Below, in pieces: positions 1-9,000 of a stretch of 23,557 bases of DNA. The stretch covers positions 23,982 through 47,538 of the forward strand of contig QKYT01000370.1 in assembly GCA_003550305.1 (NCBI GenBank), given 5' to 3'. Made by a program: the position numbers and the translations under genes. Source of the DNA: Glomus cerebriforme (taxonomy: Eukaryota; Glomeromycota; Glomeromycetes; Glomerales; Glomeraceae). Every line of letters starts with the position of its first letter. Position 1 is the first letter of the stretch. The notes below the pieces were generated by a model. The model did not search any database. It saw only the letters and a list, made by a program, of their open reading frames with translations, and was not told where the DNA came from.

Positions 1-1
1 T

Positions 2-43
2 CATATTGATGAACTTGATGAACACGATTATAAAGATTCCTAA
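2..43 (+). CDS. C-terminal end of an upstream gene (partial)
   Basis: The window opens inside a reading frame that gives HIDELDEHDYKDS followed by TAA at 41-43. The acidic, ordinary-looking composition contrasts with the very AT-rich, stop-filled sequence after it, so I read it as the tail of a plus-strand gene. The fragment is too short to name a family, and a chance open frame of 13 codons cannot be excluded. Confidence 0.4.
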   Translation, partial: HIDELDEHDYKDS

Positions 44-1225
44 AATTAAAAATTCCCTTCAAAGTAATGAAAATATGGTTTTATCGTAGTACTTAAAAGT
101 TTAATTAATTCATCAAATGTTAATGATGAATTTTTAAATGAGGTGAGCAGTTATATTTCTAAATAATAATATAACGTTTATTGTTTATTTTAATGTTTAT
201 TTTTTTTAAAAAAAAGAACGGTGTAAAATATATTTACAATGTCAACATAATGCGTGGTCGTATTATAGTTTTCTTGTTTACATATAAAAATAAATTATCT
301 GCCTAATATTTACGAAATTTTTTTATCTTTCATGGAGTCAAATTTAATATTAATTAACTGGCAGCGACTAAGTTGCCACACATCAACCTAATCTAGTTAC
401 ATAATATAAAAAATGTAAGAAATAAATATGAATATGTTGATTAATGTTAATATTCAAGAGATTCTATTATTTTTTTTTTAATTTTAAATTTACTAATATT
501 TAATAAAACTTAAGTATCATAATAATCATAATAAAGCAAATTAAAAAGAAAAAAAAATTTAATAAAATTTAATTGGCCTATTAAAATTAATACATACAAT
601 ATATAAAAATTTATTCAATTGTATTACATAAATTTCTGAAACATCCTGTATAAAAATTTATTTAAATAAAGTCAATTATATATATGCTATCATTTTTATT
701 AATAGTGTGTATATATGATTAATGTAATTTTTTTATAATTTATACTAAAATTTCCAATTGTATTATATAAATTTCTGAAACATCCTGTATAAAAATTTAT
801 TTAAATGTATATACATACTATCATTTTTATTAATAACATATATGTATAATTTAATAAAATTTCCAATTGTATTGCATAAATTTCTGAAACACCTTAATTG
901 ATAAGTTCAAAAAATTAATTTATATAAGTTAACTGAAATCTACAAGAATTTGTTAATAAACTAATTAATTACTGTAATAAAAGTAATTCTCTTATTGAAA
1001 ATAAATAAATATTAGAAATTTTTATTTTTTGAAATAGTGACATATCATCATGTCATAATTGTCATTATAATAATTGTTTTTTTTTTAAACCATCACATTA
1101 AAAAAATGGGAATTATAAAAAAACTATAAATATCATCATACTTTAAGAGTTTAATCATGAAACAGTAAGAAATTACTTTATTACTAGTTACAACTTTTTC
1201 TTTTTATCCAAAAAATATTTTAAAG
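44..1225. other. Gene-free intergenic stretch
   Basis: Very AT-rich sequence with no convincing open frame on either strand. It holds the diverged tandem repeats listed at 611-895. The last 200 bases before the ATPase gene presumably contain its promoter, but no clear TATA or CCAAT arrangement can be singled out in such AT-rich DNA. Confidence 0.6.
611..895. repeat. Diverged tandem repeat, three units
   Basis: A core reading approximately CAATTGTATTACATAAATTT followed by CTGAAACA(T/C)C appears at about 616, 755 and 864. The first two copies continue with CTGTATAAAAATTTATTTAAA and then a TATAT-rich spacer ending in TATCATTTTTATTAATA. The third copy is cut short after the core. Spacing is about 139 and then 109 bases. 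Units are imperfect, so this is an old duplication rather than a recent satellite. Confidence 0.75.
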
Positions 1226-2754
1226 ATGCATAATATTTTTCTTTATCTCATTTTTTTTATATTTCATATAATTCTTTTTTTTATACCTCATTATTTTACA
1301 TTTTTAAAAGATCTTGAAAATCAAAAAAATCTTTACAACACACATACTTGTAATTTTAATAATACAAAAGAGATTTTTTTTAACCGAGAACAAGAATTTG
1401 TTAAATTTATAAATGCATTTAGTGCTGATCCAAAACTTCATGTTGTTCTAGGACCTCCTAATACTGGAAAAACTACTTTAATCAATAAGATAATTAGTAA
1501 AGGCAATTTTAACCCTCTTTTTATTGACTCTTCAACAACCATATATTATTCAATTTATATGCAATTTAAGTTATTTTTTGAGGAACAAATAGAGACTTTT
1601 AATAAAATAATGTCAGAAGCAAATATCAAGACCAAGATACCTTATTTTAATATAAAGTTTAAGCTATTTGATGAAAAAGAAAAGGAAGAAATTACTACTG
1701 ATAATATTAATGAATTGCTTAATAAAATTACTTGCGCTCTTCCAAATTGGAACTTTTGGTATAGATATAATATATCTCCACCTATTTTAGTTATTGATGA
1801 AGCAAACTTACTTAGACAGCTTGGTAATAGTTCAAATGAAGGCGCAATTCTTCTCAAATTATTTCTTAATTGGCTTGTAGAGAATACAAAACATAAACAC
1901 TTTCATGCTATACTTATCTCTTCTAACTCATTCTTTTTAAACTGGCTTTTAGATAGTAAGTCTAATATTTGGTAATAACGTAAAGATATATTATTTTCTA
2001 ATCTATATTTGTTGTCTAGATTTATATACTCCATATGCAATCCCATATGTTGTTGGAGATTTGAGTAGAGAAGAAGCTGAAGAATATTTTGAAAAGCATA
2101 TTCTTCCTCAATATGGTAAGTCTTTTACTAAACTTATCTATTTATATATATCAAATACTTATATAATATTTATTATTTAAAAAAGAATGTGAAGAACTTA
2201 GAGGCAAATTCAACAACATTCGCCGAATAACAGGTACACGTATGCTTATTATTGATAAATATGTTAAAGAATACAAAAATAATAATGGAAAACTTAAAGG
2301 TATGTTAAACTTATTCTTTTTTAAAGATGTTTATTTTCACTGATTATAAATCTTAATGTTATACTTTTATTTTACAGATAGTGAATTTTCAATTTTCAAG
2401 TTAGAAGAATATAAGTTAAAGCTTGCTCTTCATCCTGAAAGCTTGAAATTTTCAAATAAACCTCCACCAGCTTGGAAATATCATGATTTAATTAAAACTA
2501 TGATGGCAATAGTAAAAGTAGAGGATCAAGGATTCATTTTAGAAGATGATTTAATTAACATTATTGGTTCTAAACAAGTCTATTCACTTATAGATTATAA
2601 TTATTTATTTCGTAGACCAACTAATAAATATGCCAATGATATTATTAATCCACCAGATAAAGTAATTTTGACAGCAATAAATCAGCCATCATTACGTGCT
2701 ATGGAATGTCTCTTATCTAAGATTTCATTAAACAGTAATTCAATTTATCTTTAA
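1226..2754 (+). CDS. P-loop ATPase (AAA/ATPase_2-like) with N-terminal hydrophobic segment
   Basis: Proposed exons are 1226-1955, 2020-2115, 2186-2299 and 2378-2754, all joined in phase 1 across introns of 64, 70 and 78 nt with GTAAGT, GTAAGT and GTATGT donors. The product is 438 residues. A Walker A motif GPPNTGKT is at residues 76-83, a Walker B ILVIDEA at 187-193 with the Asp-Glu pair, and a sensor-1-like ISSN at 231-234. Residues about 4-27 form a very hydrophobic Phe/Ile-rich helix that could anchor the protein in a membrane. The C-terminal exon (LIDYNYLFRR... region) could be the winged-helix-type tail seen in STAND/ATPase_2 proteins. The exact family and substrate are unknown. The Walker motifs are seen; ATP hydrolysis is inferred. 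The start is the first ATG of the frame, but an unseen upstream exon is possible. Confidence 0.85.
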
Positions 2755-3236
2755 AAATTTTTAATAGATTTTCTTTTATTATACAATGTATTTAAAATTA
2801 ATCTAGTAAATAAAAATAAATAAACTTGCTATATAGTTACATAACTTGCAAAATATCATACTTTTATTTTTACAATATGAAAAAATTTTATATTTAAAGT
2901 AAAGTATTTGAAAGTCTCTCAGAAGATATTGAATGTGTATCTTAAGCTAATGCTTTTTTATTGAGTGATTAAAATTAGATATATATATATATATTTATTT
3001 ATATATTTATATTTATTTATCACAAATTCTGTTCTTTATATAAGTTACATTTGAAATATATATGTTTGATAAATTGATTGGTAATTTTCTTCTATAATTG
3101 TAAATGAATGTAATAATTTTATCCTCATCATATGACCACTAGTTATAAATATACATTTGTATTAATAAATAATTTTTTAATAAAATAAATAAAATGATAT
3201 ATTTACCTTTATTTATTTAATATTTCTATAACACTT
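2755..3236. other. AT-rich intergenic stretch with AT microsatellite
   Basis: No open frame of note. A (TA)n tract followed by TATTTATT-type repeats lies at about 2980-3018. The sequence just after the ATPase stop probably holds its 3' untranslated region; AATAAA-like sites occur but are not distinctive in this composition. Confidence 0.5.
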
Positions 3237-3480
3237 TTATTGACTTTTTGATGACTTTGTTATTTGTATAGTATGATATTTCTTTAAATATTTTGAAATT
3301 CCAGTAGTAGTACCAGCAGAATATATATATTTTATTGCAATAATTATAACTAGCTTTTTTATTATTTTATAATCTGTGAAATGTTTCCATACAAAACTCC
3401 CTAAACTTGCTGTAATTTCTGACAATTGTAACTTTATTTCACTTAACCTTTTTGGTATTTCATTATCTAAGTTGTAATAT
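3237..3480 (-). pseudogene. Decayed BED-type zinc finger, likely hAT-like transposase remnant
   Basis: The minus strand from 3480 to 3237 reads openly with a segment SFVWKHFTDYK and, further on, SAGTTTGISKYLKKYH. This is the layout of a BED zinc finger: an aromatic VWxHF start, two cysteines, then a GTxxLxxHLxxxH-like end. Between the two segments the same-frame reading is KKLVIIIAIKY, with no cysteines. Shifting one frame gives KASYNYCNKIY, which looks like the expected Cys-containing loop with its first Cys changed. The first His of the pair is also replaced by Tyr. Two compensating indels, the second in a TATATA run, plus lost ligands indicate a dead copy. BED fingers commonly belong to hAT transposases or host genes derived from them. 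No catalytic transposase domain is visible next to it. Confidence 0.5.
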
Positions 3481-3509
3481 ATACTTAGGATTAAATAACT
3501 TATACTAAA

Positions 3510-6018
3510 TTATAGTAAAATATAATGTTATAAACTGAGTTAAAGAATAGTTTAATTAAATCTATTTATTAAAGAAGAACATCCTGGTAGAATGGGAGAT
3601 AATTTATCAGAAACTTTATATATTTATCGATTACAGTACAATATTTGCCAAAAGTATAGGGGCACATTATTATTTTTTTCTAAAACAAGTGGCTTATGCA
3701 AAAAATTAATTGCAGTCATTAAATGTAGTGATGGTATATATTATGGTTACAAACTAAATCATGTAATTTATTTATTACATCAGTTGAACTTGATAAATAA
3801 ATGTACAGTAATGTTAGAATGTTTGGTGGCTTACTAGAGTAGGTGATTTCACAAAATGACATATATATTGCAAGTTATATTAAAATATCAAGAATCGGAT
3901 AACATCCAATCAAAATTGTACACGTTACACACACCTAGTATAAATTTTTTACTTGATTATAATTTACTTTTCTCTTACTCGATTATACTTTACTTTCTCT
4001 CAATTATTTCTTAAAAATTAAATCTTTTGGTACTTAAATATGGAGAATGGAAACCACAGTAACAACAGGAATAATGAGAACGAAAGTAAGATTTTGTACA
4101 TGTAATAGTTTTCCAGTTTATTCAAGTTTATTAATGACTAATAAGAAATGGTAACAATATACCTTTTCATCTAAAAAGAACTCAGGAGAGTCTAACTAAA
4201 AGGCAGAGAGAAATATATGATGATTGTAGTTCTCATGCTGAAAAAATTAGATTTTTAGAAGGGCTTATTAAAGAGTAAAAAAACCAGTATGTTTTATATG
4301 TTTTACTTAGAATACTTATATATATTGTCAAAGATATCAATACTTCACTATAATTTACAATAACATTAGTTTTTTTATTAGTTTTTCTTTCCCATAAAAC
4401 CTTATAGAAAATCAGATCAAAAATAACTAGTTACATCTTATACACATTTATCACTTATCATTTTAATATAAGGATTATTTTTCAAGAATGAAGAATTCAC
4501 AAAGTATTTTATTGTATTGTTGAATAGTATCTACAGTATTACATGGATAAAATTCTTTTATTGGGAACTATTATGAAAGACTAGGGATTTTTTACATTAA
4601 TTGTATGTACATCTTTGGCAATATTCTTGGACATATTTTCATTTCTCTCATTATAACTATTATACTTGTGAATGTTGGAATCAAAATTTCCAAACTTATT
4701 GTTAAATTCTATACTTGAACCTCTACTGTATTCTTGCTAAAATAGGGACAAATAGGGAGAAAATGCAATGTATTGATGGCTTTGCATACAATATAACAAA
4801 AAGTACATGATTAATTGCATAAAATTTTTTTAATTAGCTTATGCAGACCACGTTAAGAATTTTATTTCTGATATGCATACTTAAAAAATCAAAATATTAT
4901 TTTAAAAATTTATTTGAATAGTAATCTATAGTAATCTATGGTGTAGTACATTATTTGATTATCTCAGACCATTATAGATCTTTCCAGCTCTTTCCATCTT
5001 TCTTAGCAATATCAATAACTTTTTTTTCTGGGATCTGGTTCACAAACTTCTTAGAATTTTTTTAGAGGATATACTAATACCATATTTTCGTTCCAGAAAG
5101 CTAGGAACTTTATTTGCATAAATCAGAGAAAATCTAATTGAGTTTTGCTCAGAATATTAAACAGCTACTTTCTGCTTAAAGGATAGGGCATATATAGAAG
5201 AAAATTCTCCCTCAAAGAAAAAAGCTATAATAGAGTTATTGTTTGAAAAAATAATTGTGTAATATTAGTCCGTAGATATTAGCATAGAAACCTTGTCAAA
5301 CTTCTTCATGTATTATGGGATGCATTTTGAATTGTATTTATTTTTCTTAATCTATGATCAAGTGCTATTTTAATAAAGTGTATTTTGTCTTTTGCAATAA
5401 CGTCCAAAAAAAAACTATTTATCCATACAGGCTGTGGGATGTGTATGCTAATCACTGTGATTTGCAAGAAGGATTAATGAAGTGATAAAAAAAAGTGCAT
5501 AATTACCCCTTTTTTTTCATATATTCATCCCAGAGATGAAGTAATAATGTCCTAAAGATCTTTGGCTGAGTGGCATTATAAAAATTAAAAATAAGTCAGT
5601 TTCTTCATGATGAGAAATCAGTAAAAACTATTATATTAAATTCAGAACAAATCAATGCTCGAGAAAGAAAAGACATCATCATTTAATAAACCATCTCTTA
5701 TAAATCTTAGGAATCTGGGATACAATATCATTAAAAATCTCGAGGATGAAATCATCAGAGGAAAGGAAATTCTGAAGCTAGAGCATGTTTTAATGTTTGT
5801 TTTAACATTTGTACAGACAGATTCAACTTTATTTAAAAGTAATTAAATTACAAAATAAATATTAGAAAATAAATAAAATTACAAATAAATGAATATAAGA
5901 AAATAAGAAATATATACAGTATTAATGAAGATTTATGATGTAAATTCTCAATCTAAAATGTACATTCTCCTCAAATGTAGCATTATCAATTTTTCCATTT
6001 GAAATTTTATCAAGATTT
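3510..6018. other. Gene-poor stretch with coding-like scraps
   Basis: About 2.5 kb with no gene I can defend. Short open frames occur on the plus strand at 3592-3837 (81 codons) and 5655-5846 (63 codons), plus short runs of plausible residues on both strands between 4990 and 5260. None shows a recognisable motif, and the frames break repeatedly. GC content is slightly higher at 4950-5850 than in surrounding spacer. The most economical reading is old mobile-element or gene debris. Confidence 0.4.
4144..4278 (+). pseudogene. Coding-like fragment of unknown origin
   Basis: A frame of about 45 codons ends at TAA 4276-4278 and contains SLTKRQREIYDDCSSHAEK followed by a charged helix. Residue composition (Lys, Arg, Glu, Asp and Cys, few Phe/Ile/Asn runs) differs from random translation of this AT-rich DNA. 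About 100 bases upstream an ATG at 4040 opens a 15-codon polar frame that meets a GTAAG donor at 4086, so the two might be exons. However, I could not find an acceptor giving a matching phase. I treat it as a possible broken gene or a single exon of an unrecognised gene. Confidence 0.25.
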
Positions 6019-9000
6019 TTAATTAAACATTCGTTTACAACATTTACATCTTTCATGATTGATTTGATAATTTCGATCTTTTATGGTTTTAATATCATTA
6101 TTATATCTCCAAACTGAAATTTCATCATAATTCTTTTCTTTAAAAATACGTTTCGTAAATGTTGATTTTTCTTCAAAATCTTTATAAATAGCACCTTGAT
6201 CATCTTTTCTAATATCATACCAATCTTCAAAATTTTTAGATTGACCAAAATAATAAATATGTTTTGGTTCAGGTTCATGATTCCAAAAATGAATATGATG
6301 CAATGCTTCATAATCTGCTATGTGATTTGCTCGATATCTTAATAACGTTTGTCTACCTTTAGTTGCTGCTGTTGCATACACACCACTAAATAAATAAGTA
6401 AATAAATAATGAGTTCACTAAATAAATTGTATTTACATATTAATAATATAAACTTACTTCATAAAAGCAATCAACATGTTTTGTAAAATAATTACTAGGA
6501 AAATACTAGCAATCAGGGTAAATACATCAACAGCCCAAAAATCAAATTCATCTCTTTGAACCCAATTACCACCAATCCAAAAATATGTAGCTTCTATTGC
6601 TGTGGGAAAATATGCAAATGGATTGTCGTCCTTAGATGTAGGGTCAAAATCGGATTTAAATTCAATGTCATAGCTTTCTTGACTCGTTAAAGTGTTTGTA
6701 GCAACTCCACTATATGAGTTAGATTTAGTTTTAATGTTCTTTGGATTTCTTTAGTAGAACAAACCTACAAATAAATTTAGATTATTACATTACAATCAAA
6801 TTTACAATGAATAAATGAATTAAAAAAAAACTTTTTCATACATTGTATGTGCAAATGCAAATAAAACAGTTAACATAAACAAAAGGAATGGATATATTGT
6901 TTTAAAAATAATTATAACATAATAAATATAAATGCCGATATCTATTAGGTGGGAAACACAAGGTAATTAATAATTTGTTAGCATTTTTTTTTTAAGGAAT
7001 AACATTTTATTTAATAACATAGTATTTATTTAACTTACTTGATATTAAGCGGAGATACAATATCTAAAATGAATGAAGATTTGATTAATTAATTTTAAAT
7101 AGAAGAGAACAAAGAAAATAATTAATTGCCAAATAAACCATACCAATTCAATCCAAAGTATAAAAATTGAGAATGATATTCCCGCTATTAATCCAGTATC
7201 AACTGCTTCAACACTTCCAAATCCATCAGATAGTCGAAAGTTTTTAAGCATTATTGACATTACTATTACAGAAATTACGATAGAGATTATATCAAAACTA
7301 TTAAATATTTCATCAAAATATTTTTTAGGTCCACGATAATGTAACTGTAACGCTTCAGTTATAAGTTGATAAATCGCCAAATAATAGAATATAACAATTG
7401 ATGCAAATAAAAAATTTGTATTTGGAATGGCTTTTTGATCTAAATATGCCCAGCTAACTAATACAAAACAAATGGCAAATATAAAAAATCGAAGAAAGAG
7501 AAAAAAAAAGAAATTCCTTGCTTCTTGCCAACGAAAATCAATAACTGCTTCTGTTGCTGGATTGTCATAAATATTGTCATTATTTTCATACAGGATCATC
7601 CTAGAAAAAGGACTTAACTTATTTCTCTCTTTTCGGCTGATTTCGTACCATCGTGGTAAAAATATAAACCAAAGAATATTTAAAATAATTTTTTTGTAAT
7701 TATATTCTACTTTTTTATTTGGAATGCTATTTATAGTAAAACTGGGAAGAGGAACCACCCGTAAAGCTAAAGGTGATTTCCCAAGATCATTATCAAAATC
7801 TTCAAAGAATTTGAACATATTATTTTTAGAAGATTTCAATGAACTCAAAACCTTATAATGCCATTCATATTTATCAGACTTCAATTTGATAATAGGTCTG
7901 AATGCTCTAAACTTGATGTTATGATTACGTCTTGCTAAGTATTTTACCGGAATAATTTCATGAGAATTTTGAGCTGAGAAATGATCCTGATCTGCAAAAC
8001 ATTCTTTAAAAAATAACTTTCTGGCATAATCATCTATTTATAAAAAAAAAAAAGTTATTTTACAAATTTTTCTAAACAAAATTAAAATTAAAATAAATGT
8101 ACGAACCATAATTATATTTAAACAATAAAGGAATCGCCTTAGAAACAGTAATCATCCAACCTGCACAATCTGTTGCATGTCTCGAATAATATTCCAAAAG
8201 ATAACCAACCATACATGTATCTTTATGCTCACGACCTATAAATAAAATAATGTTATTTTAATCGGGATATATTATATATAGAGTAATTCCGCATCAGATG
8301 CCCAGAATTTGTCTGTAACATTTGAATATTGTCTAGAATCTTTTACATTTTAACCTATTTTTCATCTTTTATGAAATAAAAATAAATTAAAATTTACCTT
8401 TGCAATGATAAATTGCTAATTCCATATTATTTCCTGGCTTGATTACTTCATTATCTTTTATCCTGTCATCTTTTCTATCAAAACGATCAAGGTCAAGGTC
8501 ATCATCTTTTAAAAAGTCTTCTCCTGGCCATAATATATTCCTTGGTATATGCCTAACTTCAAACATTTTCTGTCTCTTCTCCTTTTCTTTTTTTTCTTTT
8601 TCCGTATCCATTTCTCTATTAGCATAATTATTTTCAATGTTTCCTTCATCTCCAAATAATATAAATTTTACTAAATGATCACAATCCCCAAGGATCAAAC
8701 TTTTCATGAAATTATATCGAATATCCAACAAGTTAAAATTTTCTGGATCATATTTAGCAAATCTCCAAACTATATGTTTAATATAAACAAGCATTTCCTC
8801 ATACTTGTTTATTAAAAAAAAATAAATTACTTCATTTTTTAAAAAACAAATTAAAACAAATTAGTTTGAAGTCAACTTACTTTATGTACTCTATTGTAAC
8901 TATCTACAAGATATTTATTTTTATAACGCTTATTAAGATGTTCTAATGCTTTGACAGCATGTCTTACTGCATGAAATTTTTCAGTAATATTTTTTCGTTC

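Noticed and set aside
1642..1857. Minus-strand open frame inside the ATPase gene
   Set aside because: It is antisense to the Walker B exon, whose plus-strand reading has clear motifs; a shadow frame.
3592..3837. 81-codon plus-strand ORF
   Set aside because: No motif, no homologue recognised, no clear promoter or splice continuation; composition could be chance. Kept only as part of the gene-poor stretch.
4980..5115. Minus-strand phrases such as RKYGISISSKKI, reminiscent of a helix-turn-helix transposase
   Set aside because: The frame breaks within 20 residues, the next plausible phrase is in another frame, and no catalytic motif follows. Too weak to call an element.
5655..5846. 63-codon plus-strand ORF
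   Set aside because: Residues look mildly coding-like, but no family is recognised and the flanks are full of stops.
6081..6311. Second minus-strand frame within the last channel exon
   Set aside because: It overlaps the well-supported 6019-6385 exon in another frame and is biased to Ile/Met/Leu.
8439..8627. Ser/Phe-rich plus-strand ORF
   Set aside because: Antisense shadow of the acidic/lysine-rich fifth channel exon.
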